From Catenaria anguillulae PL171 (lineage: Eukaryota > Blastocladiomycota > Blastocladiomycetes > Blastocladiales > Catenariaceae): a DNA stretch of 64,000 nucleotides. Below the pieces are notes generated by a model. The model was given only the letters and a program-made list of their open reading frames with translations, was not told the origin of the DNA and searched no databases. Of the stretch, positions 1 through 10,784 are shown in pieces; position 1 is the first letter of the stretch, and each line of letters starts with the position of its first letter. The translations under genes were made by a program, and so were the position numbers. The stretch covers positions 1,240,001 to 1,304,000 of the forward strand of contig MCFL01000001.1 in the NCBI GenBank assembly GCA_002102555.1, given 5' to 3'.

Positions 1-444
1 CTGTTTTCCGAAACACACCTTTCACCCGCACTCGTCAAGCGATTCAGGCACTGCATTGCACTTTCAATGAGCCATTGGCTCCCCGCCGCGTACTCAACGG
101 CGCTGGACCCGAGCGCCGACGCTGCTCGGTTTGTCGCGTATCACGTCGCCTCGCTGGACCTCAAGTTTGTCAAGTCGAGCGTCCGTTGGGACAAGCACGT
201 TGCGCCATGGGTTTGGCATTGGTTTTCGCAGCCCGAGCTCGACAAGTTGATGGTCAGCGTGTCGGGCGTTTGTGATGCGTTTGAGCGCATGCAGCAGGCG
301 GATCGCAGCGAGGACGAGGTTGTACCCGAGTTGGCGTGGATGCTGAGCCGTGTGCCACACAGGGTGCTCAAGGCGCCCGAGTTTTGGAAGACGATTGGGT
401 CGCTTGTGCACAAGTATCCGAGTTTTGAGGCTGACAATGAATGA
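1..444 (+). CDS. C-terminal part of an expanded F-box-like family protein (5' partial)
   Basis: The reading frame is open from base 1, so the ATG at 67 is probably internal and the gene starts outside the window. The visible part is the C-terminal domain shared by several copies in this window, with the signature PWVWHWFSQ followed by ELDKL, then a conserved Gly-Val-Cys and an acidic segment. It ends in the family's usual LVHKYPSFE-like tail. The same block closes the genes at 12250-14652 and 40895-43258, which begin with an F-box-like LPxEL motif. I know no biochemical function for this domain. F-box-type N-termini would suggest ubiquitin-ligase substrate adaptors, but that is inference. The next gene, ERCC1, converges from the other strand about 120 bp away. 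Confidence 0.6.
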   Translation: MFSETHLSPALVKRFRHCIALSMSHWLPAAYSTALDPSADAARFVAYHVASLDLKFVKSSVRWDKHVAPWVWHWFSQPELDKLMVSVSGVCDAFERMQQADRSEDEVVPELAWMLSRVPHRVLKAPEFWKTIGSLVHKYPSFEADNE

Positions 445-565
445 GTCGAATGTGTTGTTACATTGGCGGTTTATTTTGTGTTATCATCGTTTGACTGTCA
501 CAGAAAGAATATACACGTAGTCGATTTTGCACGTGCATGGACAGAAATGGAGACAAGAGCTAGGT

Positions 566-2041
566 TTAATCGTCTTCAAGCGGCAAAGTGTCGGCCGCAG
601 CAATAAACGGCTTCCGAAACGCTTGATAAATGCGTTGTGCCTGGCCGTAACAGTCAAAGAGTGTCAGCGATTGGTGCGCTCGTGATAGAATGCCAAGGAC
701 AACATACCTTTTTCTCGCCAATTCCTGGACACGACGCCAAATCCGTGACGGTAGCTGCACAATCTTTGCAAATGTCCCAAAGGTTGCCGACAATGTGATC
801 ACGTCGGTACGATTGACGCCCTTGATTTGCGTGAGCGCATCCGTCAACTGTAAAGATCATGCAAGTTGATTGTGAGTCGGCAACTAGTATATGGCAAACA
901 AGATGACAACTTTGGATTGCACGTACTCGCGACGAATAATCGTCCTCGTGCCTGCCCATGAGCGCATCTGCAGGCCGATGTTCCATGGACTTGTACATTT
1001 CGAGATACTTTGCACACTCCTCGTTGTTTGCCGCCAGTATCAACGTCAAGTCATTGGCAATGCACACGCCGTTGACCTCCCTGACCGTGCTCACATGATC
1101 GCCCACATCCACCAACACAAGCAGCACGCGCAGCTCGAAATGGCCCTGGATGCCGCGAATCCGCTGCACAATGTACTCTGGGTGCAAGCGGTGGTACTTG
1201 ATGCCAAGAACAAGACGCCTGCGGTTGCGCCGACCACGTAGTCTGCGGGCGTCCCGTCCGAGTATTCCCAGGGAACAGTCAGGATGTGGTCGAGGACGGG
1301 GTTGCCGCGTTGGCGCGGGTTGACGAGGATGGCAGAGCCGATGCTTGCTGATGATGTGGACCGTGAGGCGAGAACTGCGGTTGGGTTTGTGGACGGTGCC
1401 GCGGATGAGGTCACGGGGGCAGATGAGGAGGAGGAGGAAGAGGAGGAGGCGGGCGCAGGATGGGCGCCGGGAAGATCGGGCAGTTTGAAGAGATCGTCGT
1501 CGTTGAGAGCCTTGCGTTTGCGGGCGTAGCTGGCGCGGGAGGAAGGGCCGCCCGACGTGATGAGCGGCTGTGCGCCCTCGTGGTAGATGGATCGTGATTG
1601 TGACTGTTGGTCAGTGGGCCCTGGTTGCGGCGGACCCATTGGACCGAGTGGGAGAGGAGGAGGCATTGGTGGCCCCGAGACAGTGTTGGCTCGATGCTGC
1701 CAAGCTGGCCGACTCAATGATTCTGGGCTGGTCGCAGTCATGGGCATTGGCGAGCCAGATGGTGGCGGCCGCGGGGTTGCGCCAAACGGCGGGGTAGGTG
1801 CAGCCTGAGAGGCAAACCCATAGCCTGTTCCTTGTCCTTGGCCGCTCCCTGGTGCTGGTGCCTGTGCCGGCTGACCATGTCCCAGACTCGGGCGTAAATG
1901 AGGTTGGGGCGCGTCCAAGGCGGCGGCAACCGAGGGCACGACAAAGCGCGGGCGCTGAGGCTGAGGGGGAGGGGGAGGGTTGGGCGGCTGACCCTGAGCC
2001 TGAGGATTGCTGCTGGCACTGCTACTGCTACTGGGATTCAT
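566..2041 (-). CDS. RAD10: DNA excision repair protein ERCC1/Rad10
   Basis: Non-catalytic partner of the XPF/Rad1 structure-specific nuclease, which cuts 5' of lesions in nucleotide excision and crosslink repair in the nucleus. A Pro/Gln/Ser-rich N-terminus (about 240 aa) precedes the hallmark NPRQRGNPVLDHI motif, the central domain (LHPEYI, LRVLLVLVDV, LTLILAA, RPAD) and one helix-hairpin-helix unit (SCPGIGEKK, then AQRIYQAFRKPF). Inferred exons are 2041-927, 847-708 and 640-566, with GTACGT and GTATGT donors. Two single-base deficits interrupt the frame, near 1199 (after VLFL) and near 760 (before the HhH). Conservation resumes directly after each, so I read them as sequence errors rather than decay. 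The ATG at 2041 is the first in frame. The gene is divergent from MTR3. Confidence 0.88.
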
Positions 2042-2338
2042 TGTGATTGCTTGATGGGTTGGAGCGAAAGCGGAGCGAGTGACTCACTCATTCTGAGCGA
2101 TATGGATTGGATGATGCACTTCCAGAAGCCTCCAGAAGCCAGAAGCTTCCGCAAATGTCAAGAGGAAGAGTCAAGGAAAACGGCACTCCGATCGCACTCT
2201 GACTTGCCTCTGCATCAATCTGCATCATAGCCGCTGATCCCGACTTGCATTTCTCTGTGAAGACAAGACAAGTACAGACACCCATGGATCAGGACTGAAA
2301 AGCAAACCAATCGCCATCCCCCCTTTTTCGCACCAACC
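2042..2338. promoter_or_regulatory. Divergent intergenic region between ERCC1 and MTR3
   Basis: About 300 bp separate the two start codons, so the promoters must lie here. An imperfect direct duplication (CCAGAAGC repeated around 2122-2145) is visible. No convincing TATA box was seen. Confidence 0.4.
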
Positions 2339-3247
2339 ATGTCCGGCCCCGCCCCCGACCGCAAACGCATCCCCGCCCCGCAAATCTCGCTCGTCCCGCT
2401 TCCCCTCGACGACCACAATGACTCGCCACCCGCACCCGCACATGCATTCTCGCCCACCCACCGTCCCGATGGCCGCTCCGCCACCTCGCTCCGCCCGCTC
2501 GTCCTGCTCACCGGCACCACCCCGCGAGCCGACGGGTCTGCCCTGGTCGAGCTGGGCCGGTCCAAGGTTGTTGCTGCCGTGTACGGCCCGCGCGCAGACC
2601 GTAAACTGACGGATCCCGATCAGGGCCGCCTCAATGTGGATTTTCGCCTCGCCACGTATGCGCAAAAGCAGCGCAGGGGTTGGATCAAGTCGGATTTGGA
2701 AAAGGAGTATACCAAGCGAGTCCTCGATGCGCTTTTGCCCTCGGTCAGGCTCGAGGCGTTTCCCAAATCCATGGTCGATGTGCACGTCAATGTGCTTGAG
2801 GAGGACGGCGAGTTGGCCGCCGTGGCCGCAGGCATCACGGCTGCGAGTTTGGCGCTTGCCGATGCCGGCATCGAGTTGTTTGATTTGGTGGCCGGTGTGT
2901 CGGCCGGGTTCGTGGCCTCGTCGTCAAATGGCGACCAGCAAGAGACCGTGGTCATGGATTTGACGGGCTTGGAGGAAGAAAAGCACGCTTCCGGCACAGT
3001 CATGGTGGCATACATGGCCAATGTCAACCAGATTGCTCAATATGTCCAGTCGGGCAGTGTCAAGGAGGAGACGGCCGAGGTGGCAATGGATTATTGTGTC
3101 GATGCCGCCGCAGAGACACATGCCTTGATGGGTAAGGTGTTGGCGGCCAGTGCCGCCTCGCTCTTGTCCCCGTCACTAAATGGCAGCACAAATGACGGGG
3201 TCACGGTGGTGGATAATGGAGACGACATGGAGGTGGATGGTAAGTAG
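2339..3247 (+). CDS. MTR3: Exosome complex component MTR3 (EXOSC6-like)
   Basis: RNase PH-fold subunit of the nine-subunit RNA exosome core, which is catalytically inactive in eukaryotes and shapes the ring that feeds RNA to Rrp44/Rrp6. A single uninterrupted exon encodes 302 aa. After a 50-residue basic/Pro-rich leader come the RNase PH motifs: SALVELGRSKVVAAVYGPR, then GRLNVDFRLA, LEAFPKSMVDVHVNVLEEDG, and ALADAGIELFDLVAGV. The C-terminal helix and acidic tail match EXOSC6/MTR3 better than RRP41, which keeps an extra conserved Asp-rich loop. It lies head-to-head with ERCC1 and tail-to-tail with SAS-4. The start at 2339 is the first ATG and is followed by an N-terminal extension typical of this subunit. 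Confidence 0.85.
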   Translation: MSGPAPDRKRIPAPQISLVPLPLDDHNDSPPAPAHAFSPTHRPDGRSATSLRPLVLLTGTTPRADGSALVELGRSKVVAAVYGPRADRKLTDPDQGRLNVDFRLATYAQKQRRGWIKSDLEKEYTKRVLDALLPSVRLEAFPKSMVDVHVNVLEEDGELAAVAAGITAASLALADAGIELFDLVAGVSAGFVASSSNGDQQETVVMDLTGLEEEKHASGTVMVAYMANVNQIAQYVQSGSVKEETAEVAMDYCVDAAAETHALMGKVLAASAASLLSPSLNGSTNDGVTVVDNGDDMEVDGK

Positions 3248-3559
3248 CGAATAGTCGCTCAACGTCTGTATTTATTAACGGATAAATCTATGCACATGGT
3301 AATAGCATGAACAATTGCAGGATCTGGAAAACCAGAAGAACGGTCGGCTTTGGTTTCGCTCAAGACTGACTTTATAAATCTGATGATCACCTTTCGCATT
3401 CCCTCCCTGAAGCAAAGTAGGTGGGGACTTGCCAGTTGACGCCGTTCATGCAATTGACAGATGCACATCGAGATATACGTCAAAACATGGACAAGGAACG
3501 GGAAAAGCGGCATTGCTGTCACAAAAACACAAAAGAAAGGAAGTATACAAATCTCTCTC
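3248..3559. other. Convergent 3' region between MTR3 and SAS-4
   Basis: About 310 bp hold the 3' ends of two convergent genes. Moderately AT-rich with possible polyadenylation signals; no gene seen. Confidence 0.4.
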
Positions 3560-6484
3560 CTAACCATCGGCTCCAATCTCATCCTTGATGACCCGTCCCC
3601 TCGGATCCACAATGCGCATCCTGCCATCGGGCAAGATCTTTTGCCTTGTGCCGTCCGCAAAAACCACCTTGACTTCGCCGTTGGGCATGATGCGCTTCTT
3701 CTTGTCCTTTGTCCAGATTTCCTGGATGAGGCCATGCCGGGTTTCGAGGTAGTAGATCGAGTACTGCCACCGTTAATGTTATGCTATGGAACGGGGAAAG
3801 CCAGGGACATGTTGGTAGCAAGAGAAAAGTACCTTTGACCCGTCGGAATGGATGACGGTCTTGTTGCCCTTGGCATCCGTCTTTTCCATGGTTCCGTCGG
3901 GCTGTATGCATGATGTGGGTATGTATGGTCAGTCACGAATCGAGTGAGTACGAGTACAATGAAAACGTACAAAGATGTCCTCCTTCTCGCCCGTCGGATA
4001 AATGTACCGAATGCTCTGATTGGGAAACACAATCTCGGTCATGCCATCGGGATACTTCTTCTCGGTCTGGCCATCCGCAAACTCGGTCAAGCTCATGCCG
4101 TCGGGGAAGGTTGTTTGCGTGACGTCCTTGTCCGCAAAGTAATACACAAACTTGCCATCGGGTAACACCTGCTTGACGTCCCGGTTCGTGTACCGTGTGA
4201 TCTCGGCGCCCGACATTTGATACTCCTTGGTGGTGCCATTCTTGTACACGACCACGCGCGTCCCGTTGGCGTACCGGCGCTCGCGAATGCCGTCGCGGTG
4301 CGCCTTTTCGGTGATGTGTGTCCCGAGATTGCCAAGCTTTTCGACCGCCGCGAAATGCGACCGCCAGTGGCCAACGTCCGACGACACGGCCGCGGCATGT
4401 GTCATGCTTGACAAGACGGACCCACCGCCGACACCGGCGCCATCGTCCAATGACCCGATCCGGTTTCTTGCCATGGCTGAAGGAGCACCGGCCAACGGCG
4501 GCGTCAATTGCCCCGCGCTAATCACGGATCCAGGTGACGAAACGCTCGACGCGGACCCGGCACTGTGCGGGGGCTGCTGATGTTGGTGCATCCCGGCCCT
4601 TGGCTTGTGCATGGATCCGGTCGACAAGGATGCGGCGCTCGACGACCCGACCGACCGCACCGACATGGCCGGCGAAGCAACAGTTCCAGCAGAAGGCGGC
4701 GGGGATCCGGCGAGATGCCTGAGCATGCGCGGCGACAGCGGCAGCGCCGCCGTGGACACGGTGGATGTCGAAGTCGACGCGGACGATTGCGTACTGAGCC
4801 GCTTTGCCTGCGGCATGTTGGGCGGGCGGTCAGACGACCGGTCACGCTCGGGCGGCGGGCTAGCCGTTCCAGCCGACCGGCGTCTTGACATGGACGCCGA
4901 TGCAACCGATGTCGATGCTGCCGTCGATGCGGCCGCCGACGCCGCCATGAGCGCGGCGCTTGCACGCTCGGCCTCGAGCATCTTGATCTCCTCTGCCTTT
5001 TCCTTCAACTCGCGCATCAACTCGTCCACGCGCTTCTTTAACCGATCCTCGGTGAGCTTTGCCTTTGCCATAGTGCTCTTGACCTGAGCGCGCGCCTCAT
5101 CCAACTGCTTCTTGACCTCATCCATCTGCTGCTTGTCCTTTTTCACGCTTGCGAGCTGCGCATTGGCCTCGAGGGCCACTTTTCTCTGCTTGTCGACAAG
5201 CATGCGGTCACGCTTTACTTTACGCTTTTCCTCGGCCAGCGCCGCAGATTCAGCGAGCCGCCACGTCTCAAACTCCTTCTTTTCGGCGCGCAGGTCAAGC
5301 TTGGCCTTGTCGAGGGCCACTTTTTCGCGCTCGAGTGCCGCTCGCTCGCGCGACAGCGTGTCGCGCATGGCCTGGATGTCGGCCGTGGTGGACGTGGATA
5401 TGGACGACGAAGATGAGTCGCGGCGCATGCCCGAGCCAGTGGGTGGCAGCGTGTTGGCAAGCACGTCCGAGTGCGACGTGGATGAGCGGCGGCGAGGTTT
5501 GGACACGGACCGGCGCGCGGTGCTTGACGACGGCGACTCCGACGACGACGTGGATGTGGCAAGAGGCGGGCATGAGCCGTTGAGGTGCACGCCAGAGTCG
5601 GCGTCCTTGGCCAACTGTTGCTGTTGCTGCTGGGCCGCGCGCGAGGCGGCGAGGGCGGGAAAGTAGGATTGCATGAGTTTGCTTGGCCCTGCTAATTGCT
5701 GCTGCTGCTGCTGCTGCTCGAGTGTGGATTCGTCGACAATCGAGTCTTCGGGTGGCAGCGACGACAGACGCGTGGCATCGTCTTGATCGTCGAGTGCAGG
5801 CCGTGGCGAAGACAGCGCATACACGGGCGAACCTGGAGATGCCGGCTGCGAAGCGAGAATGGGCGACAGTGGGTGGCCGAGGGCAGCAGCATGCGGGGGA
5901 CCTTGCTGATGCTGATGGTGGTGGTGGTGCTGGTCAATGGTAATGTCGAGCGGAAACTCGGCATCACCGTCGTCACCAGATCGAAGCAAGAATGAGGGCT
6001 CGTCGCCGCCAACGGGGAACCCGGCCCAGCCTGATGGGTTGGACAGATCGAAATCAATCGAGGTGGCATTGGCAGTATGCTCGTCAAAGTGGTTTGTTGC
6101 TTCATGGTCGTCATTGTCTTTGTCGCCATCGCCTTTTTGCTGAGGTGCCACGGCGGGTGTCGGCGAAGCAGGCAAGGGCTTGGAAGCTGCAATGGTGACG
6201 GTGACGGCGACGGGGGTAGGGGTTGCTGGGCTTGTGACCTCGGAGGCCGAAACAGCGGGCAAGGGGACGGTTTGCGAGATGAGCGAGGCCTCCCACAGCT
6301 CGAAATCGGCGAGCTCTTGTTGGACGCGGGCCGCGGCGGACTGGGCAAGGGTGCGGTGGCGCTTGAGCTGCGAGGCGGCGAGCAGGTGGATCTCGTCTCT
6401 TGACAGCGAGAAGAGGTCGAGGCCGGGCATGCCGCCCACTGGCAACAAGGATTTGGCCATTGTATTGTGTCGGGCGAGAGTCAA
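3560..6484 (-). CDS. Centriole assembly protein SAS-4/CPAP-like (TCP10 C-terminal G-box)
   Basis: SAS-4/CPAP (CENPJ) links the centriole cartwheel to microtubules. The C-terminal T-complex-10 domain binds STIL/Ana2-type partners. Three in-phase exons are inferred (6484-3971, 3901-3833, 3763-3560), giving about 928 aa. The N-terminus has poly-Gln and Ser-rich tracts. A charged coiled coil (about residues 370-510, rich in Lys, Glu, Arg and Ala) follows. The last ~180 residues carry repeating beta-strand units such as RYANGTRVVVYKNGTTKEY, PDGKFVYYF, FPDG, YPDG and LPDGRMRIVD, diagnostic of the G-box. The second Met (MAKSLL) is an equally plausible start. Presence of this gene fits an organism that builds centrioles for a flagellated stage. 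SAS-4 and the paralogous TCP10 proteins cannot be separated from sequence alone. Confidence 0.82.
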
Positions 6485-6875
6485 GACTCAAGACTCAGAA
6501 ATTGGCTGTGGGTTGACTGAGGATGATTGCATCGACTGCACGGCTGTCATTCATCCATGAAATTCAATCCATGCTTGCGTAGGTATGCATGTACATGTGG
6601 CGGCTGCCAATGCCAATACTGTCGACGTCGCATGAGCGTCGGCCCGTCGATCGATCCTCACCTCGCCTCGCCGCCTCGCTGGTTGGCGTCATGGATTTCC
6701 AGAAAACACTTCGAGATTATTGACAAGTGTTCTCGAACGATGCTCAACTTGATTTCGAGACTTACCCTGTATGTATCCCGTAATCGCGGAGCTAGCCCCG
6801 ACTCCCGACACCCATGCCCAAGCAAAGCAACTTTGTGCAACAATCGCCATTGCCAGTTTAGCTTTCGCAGCCATC
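6485..6875. other. Intergenic, SAS-4 upstream region
   Basis: About 390 bp upstream of SAS-4, presumably its promoter. Reading frames here show no recognisable protein. Confidence 0.35.
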
Positions 6876-7031
6876 ATGACCGTTCGCTCTGCTCCAGCCC
6901 TCCCCGCGGAGCTTCCTGCCGCCCTCACAGCGGCTGATCACTGGTGCCCTTTCGCCATCACCGAATGCTGGTCGTGGGCTCACTGTATCCTTCCCTCTGG
7001 CCTCCCACTTTCCTCAATTCGCCACTGTTGA
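6876..7031 (+). pseudogene. N-terminal fragment of the expanded F-box-like family
   Basis: About 50 codons containing ALPAEL followed by a tryptophan-rich stretch (ECWSWAHCILPSGLP) that closely matches EWTWWAYCVLPSGLP in the gene at 9824-10555. The frame then stops and nothing downstream resembles the rest of the family. It is a truncated copy rather than a complete gene. A longer reading frame begins at 6771, but the extra residues have no family counterpart. Confidence 0.55.
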
Positions 7032-7556
7032 ATGAGTGGACGCTTCCGGCGTCTGGGAATGTACATAGTCGTCCCTTCACTTTCTCCCCGTTCATTCTCT
7101 TCTATTACCTTCACCGGCCACCACCGTCACTCACTCTGTTTTGTCCCTCCTAACGCCTCATTTGCAATCCTGCGCAAGTCCTCCGATTCACCTTTCGACC
7201 GCTGCCATCCACAATAGGTTATGAGCCCAGTAGCTTATCTTCCTTCTCGAAAAGCCTTAAAAATCTTCGGTGCGTCTGTCTTCCCGTTTTTCTCGTTACA
7301 TTTCCCGATGTCGGACGAACCAATCGGCCAATGAGGGACGGACCCCCGAACATTTGGCAACGAACACATCCACACGAATTGTCCCATTTAACAGAGGACC
7401 AAAATCGACCGAAATTTTCTCGACCGAACCGACATTTGCTTGGGGGTACTGAATCGCATGACGAATCTGAGCTCACTGTTGTCATTTGGCTACGTATCTG
7501 CAAATGCAGGCTCACGTCCGAACCAAACCTGAACCAACGACACGCCACGCCACGCC
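7032..7556. other. Intergenic, no gene recognised
   Basis: About 525 bp. Open frames on both strands are short, with no motif. The sequence is less GC-rich than its surroundings. Confidence 0.3.
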
Positions 7557-8367
7557 ATGGCCGACGCTCCAAGTATACACCGTCTCGCCCAGATTGACTT
7601 CGTGCGCTTCGCCCTCGCAAAAATGCTCTGGGCAACATTGATGAGAGTATGCCAGCCCCGAAATCTGGTACGACCGTTCCATCATCCCTGTGGCTAAACT
7701 ATCCCAGTTGCTGAATCGACGGATTTCGCCAATCAGATGCTGCTGCAGATACTATCCCAGCCGAATCCAACGAGGAAAACCACAGTCCCGAACTCAACGA
7801 CGGTCACTCCGACGGGCCAATCGCCGACCAAAGTGACGAGCAACACGCAGCCGCCAAAGATGCCGGCATTAATCCGGAAGAACCGCATCTGCCTGCTCCT
7901 GACACGACCGATGGCAATGCCGACATCAAGAATGTTTCCCACGAGTCGTCTTCGTCCTCCAGCGACGACTCGGACGACGATTCCAACAAGACGGACTCGT
8001 CTTCGTTGACGACGTCTTCATCCTCGTCTACCGATTCCGATACCGACGCTGACCAAGATACATGCATGGTGCTTGATCCGCCGAACCAGCATCTCAATAT
8101 GGACGACGACTTGATGATTGTCGACGAGACGCCGTCTCTTCCAACCAAGGTGAGGAGCTGGCTGCCGCCGTCGACTACCTTGGTGCCGCCCTCCTCGCGT
8201 CTGGCATGCTCGCACGCAGCTACATTGCCAACGCCCAAGCTGCGCGCCGAGTCCTGTACTTGGAATCCGTCTGTGTCCCACACAAGGTCGCCAATCAAAC
8301 CGTTGCTGCCCCCAAAGGCACCCTGTCCTACTTGTGCAGCAATCCGGCGCGTCCTGGCGACCAGTAA
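7557..8367 (+). CDS. Uncharacterised acidic Ser/Asp-rich protein (interrupted)
   Basis: A possible first exon (from the ATG at 7557, ending before GTATGC near 7647) precedes a long open frame from about 7715. This frame encodes a very acidic Ser/Asp/Glu region (HESSSSSSDD-like) and then a MVLDPPN...DDDLMIVDE segment. Near 8147 the sensible frame shifts by one base into an Ala-rich helical stretch (GEELAAAVDYLGAALLASG) that ends at 8367. I do not recognise the protein. It lies just upstream of a retropepsin-like relic and could be a retroelement ORF1/gag, but no zinc knuckle is visible. The splice joining the first exon to the acidic frame could not be resolved. Confidence 0.3.
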
Positions 8368-8817
8368 CAAACGCTCTCGTGATGACGTTCAAGGCCTTGA
8401 CAACGACGGTGCCTGTCACGGTTGACATTCGTCACTGTTCCTTGCTCATGTCTCTCACGCGTCTTGCCCGTGTCTCTCGCATAGTCTTCACCTGCTCCTC
8501 GTTTCCACCATGTTCCCGATCCCCTTGCCCTGCAACTTTCTTCCATGCCCTTCATTATGCCGATCCTCGTGTATTTCATCCTTGTCAATCCCTGAACCCA
8601 GGTCATGTCCCCTAGTTGAATCAACCCCGTTACTTGTCCATAAAATATTCACTCTCAGTCTCGCCTTGTTCTGTCCTTGTCCTGTTCCTCTCCCTTCCCT
8701 TGTTGGGCCGTAACAGTTTGATTCAACTCTCACCTCCTTTACCCCCGCCGTTGTCTCACATCCGCCACTCGATCAGCTCGTCACCCACTCCACACACCTT
8801 TGTGTCCGATCGCAACC

Positions 8818-9648
8818 ATGGACGACCAAGACCAGCTTACGCAACAGCAACTGTTTTAACATCAGCAGCAACCGGTCACCCAAGAGCAACTCTTGCAACA
8901 ACAACAACAACAACAACAGCAGCTCTTCCTTCAGCAGCAGCAACAGGCCCAGCCGCAGCCTGCCACCCCTGATCTCACTGGCCTGCAGCTGTTGTGTCCA
9001 CTGCTGAGCACGACTCCCAGCGCACACCCAAGTCGGGTGGCGAGACGCGCGTCACTGCACCTGGTCTCGGCAATATCCCAGCGCACTTCAAACTACTCCA
9101 GTCGATTGCCCCAGCCATCATGAAGTGCCTGGTCGCTCGCGTGAACTTTGGCCATGCATCCGAGTACGCCCTCCTTGATCCCGGTTCGGACTTGAACTTG
9201 GTGTGCGAGGACACTTGCTGCAAGTACCTACAGTCTGCGCTTAGAAGTGCCCAAGCGAGTGCCAATCTTCCGCACGGTCAGTCCCACAGGTGATTGGTTA
9301 ATGGGTTGGCTCGATTGGAATCAACTCGCGCATTGTGCGCATCGGCCGCTCAAGTTGCCAAGAGTCTGTCTACGCCCCTGCTGCTGGGCCAAGGAGGACC
9401 GCCATGGTTGGTTGTCGACAACACCCCCACCCAACAGCGGATCCCCCAAGCATACACGACGGCCTCAGCCATTTCTCGTTCACCGGCACCTCGTATTTCA
9501 GCGCGTGATTGGAGTGATTGGTGGGATGGGGTGCAGAAGGCACTGTCTCCGATGTGCCTGGGCGGTCAAGAAGAGTTCCGTTACATTCTTGGCGACAAGG
9601 CTTGGACGGACAGCACAAGTTGTGTTGGAAGTGCTTGAGGAGTTGTAA
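8818..9648 (+). mobile_element. Retroelement relic with retropepsin-like domain
   Basis: A poly-Gln leader starts at the ATG at 8818 (MDDQDQLTQQQLF, then an in-frame TAA at 8857 where the Gln run would predict CAA). After a frame change near 8993 comes a region resembling the aspartic protease of LTR retrotransposons: KCLVARVNFGHASEYALLDPGSDLNLV. The usual D-T/S-G active-site triad reads D-P-G here. Downstream, in shifted frames, are WLMGWLDWN and PLLLGQ segments reminiscent of the second half of such proteases. No reverse transcriptase or integrase follows before 9.7 kb, and no LTRs were recognised. It is a decayed fragment. Confidence 0.5.
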
Positions 9649-9823
9649 CGAGTTAAATATTGCGGCCTTGTGTCGTTAAGGTGTTGTTGCGGCTTTGTGT
9701 TGACTTGATTCACTCCGTTTCGGCCAACACCAGCCTCACTCTATCGCACGATGTATGTGTCCTCTCTGGAACAATGACATAAATATAAGTTTGCAAACTC
9801 ACAGCAATAGCAAGGGCCAAGTC

Positions 9824-10555
9824 ATGCATCCGGATCCTGTTCTCCCTGCCGAACTCGTGGAACTCGTTCTGCTTTACTTGCCCGCCGCCATGACTCGCCA
9901 ACTTGACCCAGCGGCATCCTCTTCACGACATCTTTCCGTCTCCGAGTGGACGTGGTGGGCTTACTGCGTCTTACCGTCTGGCCTGCCCAAGGAATCCCTG
10001 CGTCGCTCGGCACTCAAGTTTACGCAAGCCGCCGACATCAAGACCTGGGAGCCGCTCGTCGTCCTGGCGTACCGTCCGAAAAGGTCTGTGCCTGCGAAAA
10101 AGCTCATAGAGATCCTGGTGCGATGGTACAGTGTCACGGGCGAGGACTCACATGTCTTTGCCGCATTCGACTGTGCCTTGGTCCACAACCGTGTCCGAGT
10201 ACTGGAGCTGTGGCAATGGATGGCGATGCCTGGTTGGTTGCCTGAACGAACGGGCGTTGCGCCTCAGCCGGAGCTGCCCCTGGCTCAAGCGTTGGTCAAT
10301 GAATCGTTTCATGCCGTGTCTTGGATCTACGACCACGTCGATTGCGCACAGCAGGTCGAGTACACCATTGTCGCATTTGCGGCCTATCTGTGCAAGGCAG
10401 CTGACGCAGACGTTCTCGAGGACTTTATTGGTGTGTTTGGCGGATTTGGCGAGCTTGAGCGAATTGGCGGTCCCGAGTTGGTGGCCACTATGGTATCTTT
10501 CGCTGCAGAGCGGCAGGAGGACAGGATTCTGCAATTGCTCGAGTCTTGGCAGTGA
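9824..10555 (+). CDS. Short member of the expanded F-box-like family
   Basis: A continuous frame of 243 codons from the Met at 9824 (MHPDPVLPAELVELVLLYLP). This start was chosen because it directly precedes the F-box-like LPxELxxxxLxxLP motif; an upstream in-frame Met at 9755 adds residues without family support. Next come the family's EWTWWAYCVLPSG block and a helical C-terminus whose repeat-like segments (VLELWQWMAMPGW, AVSWIYDHVD, DRILQLLES) resemble divergent ankyrin-type helices. It lacks the PWVWHWFSQ domain of the long members. The role is unknown; a ubiquitin-ligase adaptor is a guess from the F-box-like start. Confidence 0.55.
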   Translation: MHPDPVLPAELVELVLLYLPAAMTRQLDPAASSSRHLSVSEWTWWAYCVLPSGLPKESLRRSALKFTQAADIKTWEPLVVLAYRPKRSVPAKKLIEILVRWYSVTGEDSHVFAAFDCALVHNRVRVLELWQWMAMPGWLPERTGVAPQPELPLAQALVNESFHAVSWIYDHVDCAQQVEYTIVAFAAYLCKAADADVLEDFIGVFGGFGELERIGGPELVATMVSFAAERQEDRILQLLESWQ

Positions 10556-10784
10556 TTGGTGACGACTGGTGGGGCGGCAGTGACACGGACATTTTCATTC
10601 GATTCCCGCGGAGATGCAATTGTTTTCGCCCTCCTTGGATTCTGGCTTGAGTTTTAGATCCCAACATGTGAATGCAAAGGTCTCTGCCAGAGTAAGATTG
10701 AGAATATCATTGCTGGACCTGTGTGATCTGTTCAAATCAACGACACACATGTCGCACAGGCCACAACACAAATCCGTCCATGAT

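Noticed and set aside
1284-1529. Plus-strand ORF rich in Glu opposite ERCC1
   Set aside because: It is the antisense of the ERCC1 poly-Ser region; no independent conservation.
4532-5666. Long plus-strand ORFs opposite SAS-4
   Set aside because: Shadow frames of the GC-rich coding strand; composition follows the sense coiled coil.
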